A stretch of DNA of 64,000 nucleotides. Source: Sipunculus nudus (taxonomy: Eukaryota; Annelida; Sipuncula; Golfingiida; Sipunculidae). The translations under genes were made by a program, and so were the position numbers. The stretch is taken from positions 29,651,729 to 29,715,728 of the forward strand of contig CM049314.1 of the NCBI GenBank assembly GCA_026874595.1, read 5' to 3'. Below, piece by piece: positions 11,531-23,025 of this stretch (its first letter is position 1; every line of letters begins with the position of its first letter). A model generated the notes under the pieces. The model was not told the DNA's origin and did not search any database. It worked only from the letters and a program-made list of their open reading frames with translations.

Positions 11531-13682
11531 TTTCTCGGGGGGGGGGGGGGGGTCAAAGACTTTGCTGCTCTGAGTAGGATTGATTAGGCCAATGGCGGAG
11601 GTATGCGCGCTGACAGTGCTTTCTACTAAGTCCTCCTCCATTATTCCATACAGGTGCCTGAACATATTCTGAGCTCCCCTTAGAAAACAATAATCATGAA
11701 AGAATAATCTGAAATAATTTTTTTTTTTTCGCCATTGAATACACTGGAACCTCGAAATTAAGACCACCAACATGATCTCCATAAAGCGGTAACATTTTCG
11801 AGGTGATCGTCAATGAGAGGTCTTATCTAAAAAGCAAAAGAAAAAAAAAAGAATTAGGCCCTCGAAGAAGTGGTCATTATTTTTTGGTGGTCGCTAAACC
11901 GAAGTGGTATTAGGCAAGGTTTTACTACATTAGCATTTTCTTTAACACTAGCTGTTTCACTTGAACACTATATTGATTAAACAAAATCATCATGAACTCA
12001 AAGTGTCAGAAAAGGATATATTGGCGCAATACAAATAAAAAACCAAAGTTCAAGGCTAAACCTCGTGTATTTTATTTTATAGCCTCAGCGGGGGCGTGGC
12101 TGGTATTTAGATTATGCTCGTAATCAGTCATTTCTATTTGTGTCTTCAAACTTGGTTGCTCGGGAACCTGAGACGTTTGCAATATGGAAAGAAAAGAAAA
12201 AAGCAGCGTATTTTGGGAATAATTCCGGTTATTGCCGCTCATCAATAAGGTTTCGGTTTCCAGGTAGCTCACTGACAGTTATTGCACTGCCGGGAGACCC
12301 GCGAGAGTCGTTTCTGACCTTCCGGTCTCGGGGCTGAATGATATCGTCTGCTGACGTCTTACTGATGGCGGGAACGTCAAGGACTCGTGGCTGCAAATAT
12401 AATAGCAGCAAAGACCACAGGTGGATGACAATCAGAACGCATTATAAAGACCAAGACTTGTTAACAAAGCCCTGAAGAGCTCGCATTATGCTGACCTGGC
12501 GAAGTAAGGGTCAATTCAACAAACGAAGGGAGTTCCTCTGTGACGGTGTCCGCTGATTTAGTTCCGTTTCAAGGAGCTCCTGAGGGCAGAGCTTTTTGTA
12601 ATCTCTCTGGAACGAATATAACTCCGTCTGGTGGTAATAAGGATGACTCATCAGTGCTGCTAAACGAATCGTCCGACATTTTATGATGTTACAGGTAGTG
12701 ATATGGCTGCCGCTCCAAACCTATACTCCCAGGTTTGGACGGAAGTTGCATCGCTCCTGTCGGCCCTGTACGAATGATAATAAACGTAGCAATTGCATTA
12801 CAGGAAGAGATTCAAATAAAATCACACCATGGCCAAATATACAGCAGAAAGAATAAACCAGCCAGCACATTTATCCCGTAATTCCCATAATTCCACATGT
12901 CCCAGAAGAAATACAGGAAAGAGGTAGGAAAGGTCACACGGTGCAGTTCTCGGACTAGGCACATCTATGGTTCTCAGTGATAAAATTGTAGAAGAATGTA
13001 AAATGAATCTCTTTAATTTTGGCCTAAAGTAGGGATAAATATTCTGTTAAAATCGCATTACAAAACCCGAGCTTCAATCGAAAATCACAAATGTAAAAGT
13101 ATAAAAGTTTAGGAAGCTCATGAAATTAATAAAACAACATGATTCCCATTCCCTGTCGTGCGCGCGGTCACTCCACGGACCTTTAAGTTTTAACTTACAA
13201 ATGGATGTTCCTTGTGACATTTATATATCCGAAAATCTATCATATATGCATGTTTTCATACATGTTGCATATTCTGTGCAACAGTTCTCCGACTAAATGT
13301 TGAATAAAAAACTCCTTCATTAAGGCCAAACAAAATAAATATTTTCCGGAAACCAGGCCGGTAAGGTACAGAACGAGATTTTTTTAGTGTATTTTGTTAG
13401 AATTACCCGTCGATGCAACTCAAGTGGAATTGAGCCGACTTGCAGAAAAGATACAAAACTGCTTTAATTCTCTACCTGGTCCGTATGCACAACACACAAT
13501 GATACAGTCCATTTCCATTTTATTTCGTTTATTATCTGAACGAATCGAAGCAAAAACCCAATAAGCAATATTTTGGAGGAATCGTACGCATTTAAGAATA
13601 GAACTTTTTGTGACGCCATAGTATTTATTTTTCCAATTATATAAACATTTGGTAAATATATCTTCCAAGCTAACACACACAC
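11531..13682. other. Non-coding, poly-G tract, no gene recognised
   Basis: A G tract occupies about 11537-11552. The minus-strand frame across 11414-11782 runs through this tract and the element to its left and lacks any domain, so it is not called. The remainder is featureless to me. Confidence 0.35.

Positions 13683-13728
<46 letters not shown>
13683..13728. repeat. (TA)n microsatellite
   Basis: TA run with one AAA interruption near the left end. Confidence 0.95.
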
Positions 13729-13731
<3 letters not shown>

Positions 13732-13824
13732 TGTGTTACTTAGATCTATAAAATTTATTCATTTTTAAGGTATGTACAAACAGTTTTAATAAGTAAAGCT
13801 ATAGACACTCCCCATGGCACATAC

Positions 13825-13945
13825 AGAAACCGGAATCCCGGAGAAAACCCCGACCTTGGGCGGGCCATAACAACCCATTCATATAATAACGCCTGTGAAC
13901 GTACCCGGGTCGCCAGCGAGGAGAGCTTAGCCTGGTTCCATACGA
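13825..13945 (-). mobile_element. SINE fragment (GGTTTTCTCCGGG family)
   Basis: On the minus strand it contains CCAAGGTCGGGG, then TTTTCTCCGGGATTCCGG. This matches the body of the fuller SINE at about 60990-61260 (CCAAGGCGGTGG, then TTTTCTCCGGGTTCTCCGG). The tRNA-like head is degraded. Confidence 0.6.
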
Positions 13946-14640
13946 ACGTCCAAATAAATGTTCATACGTTATGTTTTATTGTCGCAGTTCCGTATATATA
14001 GAGAGCACATCTACAATGCCGTCGAGTTGCTGACAGCGACCAAACTCCCTTGGGAAAATACCTTGGATGGATGTGTGTGCGGAGATGAGGTTTCAATTTT
14101 TAAACAAGTATGTTCGAGAGTGAAGTGTTTAGGAGGCCAATAAACAAAACCTTTATTAATAATTCCATTCACTTAAATTCTTGCTTATCCCTCATGGACA
14201 TATCTGCATATCTGTATTTGGTTGGTGTCTTAGACAAACTGGAAATTATTGATATTCTGGTGAAAATGTGGCCAAGTGATACTATACATGACCTTTTAGG
14301 TAGTCACGTGACCTTTGTGTTGCCGCCGCCATGTTGATCGGATTATCTGTGGCTACTAATGAGACATTGCCTTATCCGAGAGTTGATCTATTGATCTAGA
14401 GTTTTAATAAAGATTATTAAAACGATCCCTCCCGCCGATGTCTCACTTTATATTGATACAGAGTGAACGAATTAACGGACTGATGGACCGGTATCCGAGC
14501 TGGACACGCCAGAATATTAAACACATTCAAATATTTATTGTTCAAGGTAGATTTATTGGAATGGGGAAATGTCGGAACCGCACCTGGCTCCATCTCTCTC
14601 TTGGAGCGTTCTGCTATCAGAACAAGACTAATTATCCCAG
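13946..14640. other. Non-coding, no feature recognised
   Basis: Short overlapping reading frames are present without domain features. Nothing was supported. Confidence 0.3.
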
Positions 14641-14828
14641 GATTTACACTTTGGTGAGCTTGTTCCCTGGACCACAAAGTTTACTGTCATCCCAGACGAG
14701 CCCCTATTTTGTTACGAAGAGAAATTGCTCAGGGGAAAACATTGGGCCGATCCCGATTTCGAACCCATGCTGGTGGCGCACAAGTCCGGCGTACCAACCG
14801 CTTCGCTAGAAAAGAAAGCTTTACTAGC
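14640..14828 (-). mobile_element. tRNA-derived SINE, minus strand
   Basis: The minus strand shows a Pol III A-box-like TAGCGAAGCGGTTGGTACGC (about 14810-14791), then a B-box-like GGTTCGAAATC about 30 nt later (14768-14758). A unique-looking body with AATAGGGGCTCGTCTGGG follows. Head order and spacing fit a tRNA-derived SINE. It cannot be a working tRNA because the acceptor stem does not close. Confidence 0.65.
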
Positions 14829-15284
14829 GAGACAGTTCGGTCCGCTTTTATGTCACCCCGTAACAATATACAGGTGTCTATATAAAAAATCTATCATTAA
14901 TGTTATACTTTTATCTATATAAAGCTCCCCGGGTTTTTGGTCACTTTAAGTACACAGAAATGACCTTACGGGTAGACCTTTCCCTAGTACATGTTACTGC
15001 TCCATCGTATTTCTTTCTCTTACAATACTTGTATTAGATTAAGATATGAGTCATGAATAAGATTATGATAAGATTAGGATCAGATAAATGTGATAAAGTG
15101 AACTTCCCCCAAGAAGGACCAAGAAGTAACCCGCTCATAAAGCTAATAGCTAGTTAAGACGACTTAACACTTGCTCGACCCTGAAGATGTTGTGTTAGTT
15201 TTGGTTTACTGTATAATATATTATACTCACTAATATTAATTATCATTCATGAAACATATGTGTCACACATATGTTTATCTCCAT

Positions 15285-15706
<422 letters not shown>

Positions 15707-15910
15707 ATGAGGATGGGAGTTTTCCGGAACGCAGCCTCACGGAACTTCTTAGCGGTTTTTGCCGTGCTTCTCCTAGAGTGCGCGCGTGCACTGAATGATA
15801 CAAATGTTACGTCACCCATATGTGAGTTGGAATCTCTGGGGGATGGATTGACGGAATGGCAGGATGGGATGGACGGTTCGTCAGTGGGCGTGGAGTGGGC
15901 GTACGGCAAT
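15707..15910 (+). CDS. DNER: DNER-like receptor, exon 1 (signal peptide and N-terminus)
   Basis: Exon 1 of a Delta/Notch-like EGF-related receptor; DNER is a type I membrane protein that acts in Notch-linked signalling in vertebrate neurons and glia. It encodes residues 1-68. A signal peptide covers 1-28 (hydrophobic FLAVFAVLLL, cleavage plausible after ARA), then an acidic segment with NDT and NVT glycosylation sequons and one Cys. It ends at GVEWAYGN, directly followed by the donor GTAAGT at 15911, phase 0. The phase matches exon 2. Unlike vertebrate DNER, no EGF repeats lie between the signal peptide and the pre-EGF domain in what is visible, so either they are absent in this lineage or an exon in the long intron was missed. 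Start is 15707, or 15713, which has the better context. Linkage to the exons 45 kb away is by phase and family logic, not by transcript. Confidence 0.75.
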
Positions 15911-16860
15911 GTAAGTTGAAAACACTTCTGATCTCTAGTGTTTTTACATTAACATGTCATATGCATTCCGACAATTTGATGGAGTTGTTATTGTAGTAAA
16001 TTTGAGTATAGAATCTATCCTTTAGTAGTAATGGCTTCGTTATGCAAGGATGGGAAAAATATAGGTTATTCTTATTGTGTATCTTTTCTTAAGTTTTAAT
16101 AAAAAACGTATCCCTTTTGACAAGGTGACCTAAAAACATTTAAAAGAGGCGTCTGACCTAGTTTGACATTTGCTCAAGGCTTAAATTTATAGGATCTAGC
16201 AATAGTTTTCAGGTACGGCCCAGGAAACTGCATATGTATCAGTTATATAGCCTATGTTGTCTAACTGTTTATCATATAGAAAATGTCTTAACGATAATAC
16301 TTGCTTCTTAAACAAAGTACAGTAAAACTCTCTCAGCACGACAGTTTATGCAAGCCCTAAACGTGCATGTGTTACAGGGGTGACGAGGCTAGCTGTTTAT
16401 GATATATGAAACATTTATGACAAATTATCCCATGGGCGACCAAACAAATTTTATTGGTCTTCACACCTGGGTGGTAGAGTTACTGTTCCCTGTACATCTA
16501 CATGTATATAACATATTTTATGTATCTGTTCCTATTTAAACTATTAATAATGTAGTCACTCCGCTAAACACCGGGAATCTGAATGACGTATGGACGCCGT
16601 ATATGGGCTGTTATACTTGTCTGAAAGTGTAACACCGACACGTGAATGCCATATGTAACACACTTTTTTTAGGATCAATAATATTCTGTGATCTGAATCA
16701 ACAGGTTGAAATTTGGAGATATGGATTTTAACTTCATAGCACGGTTGTGTATAAAACGGCGTTGTGTGTATAATACACTGAAAGGCCAGATCACTCCGAA
16801 GGGAACTGAACTCAAGAGCATGTGTGAATGTAGAGTTGAATGAAAAGTTAGTTCAGTCCG
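15911..16860. other. Intron 1, proximal part, no feature
   Basis: AT-rich sequence; no repeat copy or exon was recognised. Confidence 0.35.
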
Positions 16861-16869
16861 AGGGGGATT

Positions 16870-17155
16870 AAACCCCTGATGCAGGGTATCTAGGGATCTC
16901 TAAATCGCAGTGGTAAGGCATCCTTCCGGCAAACAGATGTTCAGTATGATTCAATAAACCGTGAATATATATCCTGGTATGGTTGATAAAATTCTGACAG
17001 GAAATATTAAGAGATTACATTTTTTACCAATGCAGTCACTTAGCACAGGTAATGCTTGGTGCAGATCATTTGATACCTCCACCTGTAGAGAGCATATGCC
17101 CGGAAGAACACACGATTTAGGTTCCAATCCCAGACTTCCCGCCTTGCCTGTGTAG
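16870..17155 (+). mobile_element. Degraded tRNA-like SINE heads (two)
   Basis: The first head has AATCGCAGTGGTAAGGC (about 16902) with a weak B-box-like GATTCAATAAACC at about 16949. The second has CTGTAGAGAGCATATGCCCGG (about 17082) followed by ATTTAGGTTCCAATCCC at about 17116, where the B-box G is replaced by C. Both look like decayed tRNA-derived SINE promoters on the plus strand. Confidence 0.4.
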
Positions 17156-19780
17156 GGTATACTCTCTGAAATTATGTACTTTACACATTCTTAACTAACA
17201 TGTAAAAAATCGTTAATCCCGCTGTAAACTTTGACGATACACGCCCCCTTTCCACCACACTTTTTCTCAGATAGATTCCCCTCCTTGACGTTGGCCTCGA
17301 GGTACTTTCTTGTCACATTTCCGCGCCCTTATTGAACTTTGGCAAGTTTATGTTAGGCAGTTTCTTAAAACCTCTTATGATGGCTGACATATTGCGCACA
17401 CACAAAACCCGCATGTCACAGGTCGAATGTCGAAATCATGGGGAAAGCGCTATAGAAAACAATAAACTAAAAAAAACCTGTTATATTTGACACACTGTAT
17501 CTCTGATGAACAACTGTGCTTATTCCGTAAAGGTAAAGGTAAGTTTTAATCTTACCTTACTTACGTTACTTATCATGAAAACTAGAGTACTTAGAATCAA
17601 AGTGCGTTCAGGTATGAGTGTTGGCGTGTTATATCCAGCTGTCTTAAATTAACTGATATATTGAATTTAAGAACAAATTTAGCGATAAACAGACAGGAGG
17701 CAAGAAATCCCGATTTGATTAAAATGACTGCCACAGCCGTAAAATCCTGGTAAGATATTGATAATCCTGTCACTAACAATGACTGGATTATCTGTCATTG
17801 GCGATAATCGGTGAACCCTAGGTCGCCAGGGGGCAGAAAATTCATTATTCTTTCACCGTGGTTTGCCTTTGCTTAAATTGTGCTGACAGAAACAGGCGCC
17901 TGAACAAATGACATTTATTCATCGTCTAAAGAAGCAGACGTAACTAATTTCAAACACTGGCAGAGAATTAATCAGGGGGTTGTTATTTTGCATTCTGTGT
18001 TACAACTATGAATCTTTCATCACATGCAGTCTATCCGATTCAATCTTTTTTTTTTTTTATTTTCAGTCCATGAGACATCTTAATATCAAGATTATTAAGA
18101 TACGTCTCAAGTCAGTAGTTTGCTTAATATTGAGTTAAATGTTAACATAAACAAATATAATCAGTTACGTTTACTGTTACGTGGTAAAATTAATGTTGAT
18201 TTACCGTGTGATAAAAATCATTTTTACATACGAATTTCCTGGTCAGGACTACATTCTCTGGCAAAATACACCAATCATTCTCGACATCCAGATAACACAT
18301 TACACAGCTGTAACGAGGTTGAGATAAAGAATCGGTCTTTAAGATGCAGGGCCACTTCATTTCATACGTATACTATATGGCTTTCTAAACGTTTCCACGT
18401 GAAATGACGTTGCACGATTGCGTCTTGTATCCGACGATGTTTTTTTATCACACTCATGGTACCGAGCACAACCATCATCCAATCAACGTCTGTCGAATTG
18501 TCCTTGACCTTGTCACCTCTTCCAATATGTCGTCATGAAATAGACTTGTTTGCTCATATAATAACTATTTCACTCGAATTCTTTGCAAAGTATGATAGTG
18601 GTTTTCTTTGGTAAAATTGTCGGAGTTCTTGGTTGATATGCTGACAGGTTTATAGCGTTTAAAAAAATACACTGGCATGCGAGTCTTAGTAGCAGAAACA
18701 AAGTTGCTGTATTGTTCTGATGGAATGAATCATTTATCCCTTTTAAAGATATGACAAAAATTAATGAATTCTTATAAAATGTGGAGCTGAGACCGAAATT
18801 CAAGATGTAATATAAGCAAACGGAATCGTACCTGCAGATGTATGCAGAGTTTTGTATATACTTATGACTTCACCCGACTTATGCTTATGACTTTTGGAAA
18901 CCCGCATTAAGAACCTCTGATCACCTTGGGTCTGCATCTGTGTTTCCTGTATGGAACGAAAGATGACCAAGTATTTGCACCTCTTACTGTTAACAGACGA
19001 GACATGATGATACACATTTCTGCCCTAACACACTTCCTGCCCTGGCAATGCCATGTCCTGTCTGGAGGCATTGCGCAAGCATCCATCTTTGAGTATTTAT
19101 GGTTTTTCAACTGAACCTTCCACACTTGAAAAAGTAATATAGTTAACATAAAAATGAAACTGTTAATAAATATATTCACCTTTTGCACAGTAAAAGGCAG
19201 ATTAATATATATTTATTATAACTGTACTTTCTGTATTAATTATCTCATAACAATCTGGTGTTATGTATATTTTTCTGACTTAAGTTGAATGTTGATTCAT
19301 TTTATTAAACATTTTTAATATAACCTAATCATCATTGTGTGTTAAAAAATATACTTTCATTTTTAAAGTGAGGCATTCGGCTCAAACAAAATAATCTTTG
19401 ACTGTTAATTTTCTTCGTAATCAACTGCATAACAAGTAGTGTTGGGATAGGTTGATGTGCATTCGTGCTCTAACTATAAGGGCATGGACAACATCGATAA
19501 TTAAGTATTAGCATACCGCACCCTATTTCAAGGCATAATCTAAGATCTTAAAATAATAAAATCATAATTTTTCAGAAAATCAAGAAGTCATTTTTTATAC
19601 CCACCTTGCCAAAAAATGTGTTATAGTCAACTTAGTTAATCATTTAAAAAAGGCATAATTTTAACATTATCACATGTACCCCCTGAGAGAACCAATATAC
19701 TCTTCAGTCGCTTATTGGCTTCAAATGGAGATATCACTTGAATGTGACCTGCAGCCATCGTTGGAGTTGAGCACTGTTTA
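17156..19780. other. Intron 1, no gene or element recognised
   Basis: AT-rich sequence. A poly-T run lies at about 18046-18059, and a CTCF-like word GGTCGCCAGGGGGCAG at about 17821-17836. Short frames on both strands lack domain features. Confidence 0.35.
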
Positions 19781-19900
19781 TTGCTTGCCGGAAATCTTCG
19801 ATTTCTGCAAGCAGGTTGGTCAGTCGCGGATGTCTGTTTGTTGCTTGCCGGAAATCTTCGATTTCTGCAAGCAGGTTGGTCAGTCGCGGATGTCTGTTTG
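19781..19900. repeat. Exact 60-bp tandem duplication
   Basis: Bases 19781-19840 and 19841-19900 are identical; each starts TTGCTTGCCGGAAATC and ends GGATGTCTGTTTG. Absence of any mismatch suggests a recent slippage or unequal-exchange event, or an assembly artefact. Overlapping frames on both strands here simply repeat the unit. Confidence 0.95.
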
Positions 19901-20026
19901 TCTGTTTGTCTGTCTGTGTACTCTCTACAGGCCACAATTTTCCAGCAATTGCTTTCAAACTTATAAAGCTGGTAGACAAGCAAAAGTCCTGGAGGCCTTT
20001 TGTTTTTGGGCATTATAGGTCAAATG

Positions 20027-20041
20027 TCAAGGTCAAGGTCA
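20027..20041 (+). promoter_or_regulatory. Overlapping TCAAGGTCA nuclear-receptor half-sites
   Basis: TCAAGGTCAAGGTCA contains two overlapping extended half-sites of the NR5A/ERR type. Related sites occur at 21447-21461, 21762-21776 and 22852-22866 (the first and last end GGTGA). Function is not shown. Confidence 0.35.
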
Positions 20042-20456
20042 TCAAAAGTATACAAAACGGTTTTTTGTTCATATCTGTGTTACTATTGGTCGTATCTACT
20101 TCAACAGTAGCTCATTTTAATCGTCATTCCAAGGCCTGTCTTCTGGTGTGTAGCTGACTCAATTTGCGGTAACCATGGTAACGCATTTTTGGGGAAAAGT
20201 GCTGATATTTTTCTAAATTTGTCAGTTTTAAAGCTACAGAGGTCTAGTTTTTTGCTTCAGGTAGCATTCACCTAGTACTACAAGATTCTATTAAGAGTCT
20301 CGCAATATCTCGTATAATATCTCGTCAAACGAGATATTTTGAGATTTCAGTAATCTTGCCCTGGAGGCCACAGTTTTGCAGGAATCTTTTTGAAACTGAG
20401 ATATCTTAAGTCCTACACTATTATCTCGAAATCAATTTTTCATTTTTTTAATTCGG

Positions 20457-20472
20457 CCGCTAGGGGGCGCTG
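20457..20472 (+). promoter_or_regulatory. CTCF-consensus-like site 1 in 330-bp unit
   Basis: CCGCTAGGGGGCGCTG fits the CTCF core almost perfectly. Four further copies follow at 20787, 21118, 22192 and 22523; the 20787, 21118 and 22523 copies end GCGGTG. Confidence 0.4.
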
Positions 20473-21640
20473 GGTGCAAACCTCTCCAACATATCATGTT
20501 TTGGCAATATCTCCAAAATTATAAGCCTCAATTACAAAAACTATAGTTTATTTTTTCCTCTAAGTCTTCTTCATGAACTCGTTTAGTCATCTGGTCTCAA
20601 TCTTGTGTCACTTTGTCTGTGTGTCCGTCTGTTTCTCAGTTGTCCTCAAATCCGCTTGCTTGCCGGTTCTTTCGTCTCACATATAGCATTCTACAGGCCA
20701 CAGTTTTGAAAGAATCTTTTTAAAACTATTACATCTTATGTCTTACACTAATATCTCGAAACCGACTTTTCATTTTCCAGAATTGGCCGCTAGGGGGCGG
20801 TGCACTCAAACTTGCACAACATATCATTTTTTGGCCATATCTCCAAAACTATAAACATCATTTACATAAACTATAGCTTATTTTCTTCCTCTGGGTCTTT
20901 CCAAAAACCTGGTGTATTCATTTGGTCTCAATCTTGAGTGACTTTGTCTGTGTGTCCGTCTGGTTCTCAGTTGTCCTCAAATTCACTTGCTTGCCGGTTC
21001 TTGCGTCTCACATATAGCATTCTACAGGCCACAGTTTTGAAAGAATCCTTTTAAAACTATTACATCTAATGTCTTACACTAATATCTCGAAACCGATTTT
21101 TCATTTTCCAGAATTGGCCGCTAGGGGGCGGTGCACTCAAACTTGCACAACATATCATTTTTTGGCCATATCTCCAAAACTATTAAACTCATTTACATAA
21201 ACTATAGCTTATTATCTTCCTCTTAGGTTTCTTCATAACATGATTAAGTCATCTGTTCTCAATCTTGGGTCAGTATGTTTGTCTGTTTGTCAGTTGTCCT
21301 CAATTTCGCCTGCTTCCTGGTTCTTGCGTCTCACATGTAGCATTCTACTGGCCACAGTTTTGCAGGAATCGTTTTGTAAATTACACTTGTCATATATCGT
21401 GGTGATATCTGGAAGTCCTATGTTTATTATTCAAATAAGTCAAAGGTCAAGGTCAAGGTGATCAAAATATATCAAAATCTTATTTTCTTTAGAACTTTCT
21501 TAATATTGGTTCTTTCTTCACAAACTATGGATTATTTTCTTTCACTTTGACACTGCTCGTTCATCTGACTAACTTTACATCATTTCCGGCAAGCGCTTGA
21601 CCTCAGGTCATCTAGTCTGTTTGTTGGTTTGTCTGTCTGT

Positions 21641-23025
21641 CTGTCTGTTTGTGTACTCTCTACAGGCCACAATTTTCCAGCAATTGCTTTCAAACTTATA
21701 CAGCTGGTAGACAAGCAAAAGTCCTGGAGGCCTATTGTTTTCTGGCATTATAGGTCAAATGTCAAGGTCAAGGTCATCAAAAGTATACAAAACGGTTTTT
21801 TGTTCATATCTGTGTTAATATTGGTCGTATCTACTTCAACAGTAGCTCATTTTAATTGTCATTCCAAGGCCTGTTTTCTGGTATGTAGCTGACTCAATTT
21901 GCGGTAACCATGGTAACGCATTTTTGGGGAAAAGTGCTGATATTTTTCTAAATTTGTCAGTTTTAAAGCTACAGAGGTCTAATTTTTTGCTTCAGGTAGC
22001 ATTCACGTAGTACTACAAGATTCTATTAAGAGTCTCGCAATATCTCGTATAATATCTCGTCAAACGAGATATTTCGAGATTTCAGTAATCTTGCCCTGGA
22101 GGCCACAGTTTTGCAAGAATCTTTTTGAAACTGGCATATCTTAAGTCCTACACTATTATCTCGAAATCAATTTTTCATTTTTTTAATTCGGCCGCTAGGG
22201 GGCGCTGGGTGCAAACCTCTCCAACATATCATGTTTTGGCAATATCTCCAAAATTATAAGCCTCAATTACAAAAACTATAGTGTATTTTTTTCCTCTAAG
22301 TCTTCTTCATAAACTCGTTTAGTCATCTGGTCTCAATCTTGTGTCACTTTGTCTGTGTGTCCGTCTGTTTCTCAGTTGTCCTCAAATCCGCTTGCTTGCC
22401 GGTTCTTGCGTCTCACATATAGCATTCTACAGGACAAAGTTTTGAAAGAATCTTTTTAAAACTATTACATCTTATGTCTTACACTAATATCTCGAAACCG
22501 ATTTTTTATTTTCCAGAATTGGCCGCTAGGGGGCGGTGCACTCAAACTTGCACAACATATCATTTTTTGGCCATATCTCCAAAACTATTAACCTCATTTA
22601 CATAAATTATAGCTTATTATCTTCCTCTTAGGATTCTTCATAACATGATTAAGTCATCTGTTCTCAATCTTGGGTCAGTATGTTTGTCTGTTTGTCAGTT
22701 GTCCTCATTTTCGCCTGCTTCCTGGTTCTTGCGTCTCACATGTAGCATTCTACTGGCCACAGTTTTGAAGGAATCGTTTTGTAAATTACACTTGTCATAT
22801 ATCGTGATGATATCTGGAAGTCCTATGTTTATTATTCAAATAAGTCAAAGATCAAGGTCAAGGTGATCAAAATATATCAAAATCTTATTTTCTTTAGAAC
22901 TTTGTTTATATTGGTTCCTTCTTCACAAACTATGGATTATTTTCTTTCACTTTGACACTGCTGGTTCATCTGACTAACTTTACATCATTTCCGGCAAGCG
23001 CGTGACCTCAGGTCATCTAGTCTTG
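21641..23025 (+). repeat. Tandem block copy B (about 1.4 kb) with two 330-bp units
   Basis: Closely matches copy A but one 330-bp unit is missing. Offset to copy A is about 1745 bp through 22450 and about 1405 bp after that. Anchors are at 22191 and 22522. Its right end repeats TTCCGGCAAGCG and the GACCTCAGGTCATCTAGTC word that closes copy A. The copies differ at scattered bases, so they are not an assembly echo. Confidence 0.9.

Larger units (their letters stand above)
19905..21640 (+). repeat. Tandem block copy A (about 1.74 kb) with three 330-bp units
   Basis: It starts at TGTGTACTCTCTACAGGCC and ends near GACCTCAGGTCATCTAGTCT. Within it, three units repeat at 330-331 bp (anchors GCCGCTAGGGGGCG at 20456, 20786 and 21117). 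Each unit carries ACATATCAT, a GGCxATATCTCCAAAA word, and a GTTCTCAGTTGTCCTC word. It also has two overlapping TCAAGGTCA sites. The whole block recurs at 21640-23025. Confidence 0.9.

Noticed and set aside
11414-11782. 122-codon minus-strand frame with a proline run
   Set aside because: The proline/lysine stretch is a translated G tract and the frame crosses a repeat element.
14438-14809. 123-codon plus-strand frame
   Set aside because: Its 3' part is the antisense of a tRNA-derived SINE and its 5' part has no domain signature.
19636-20157. Overlapping frames of 110-125 codons on both strands
   Set aside because: They repeat the 60-bp tandem unit and have no domain; mirrored openness reflects the duplication.
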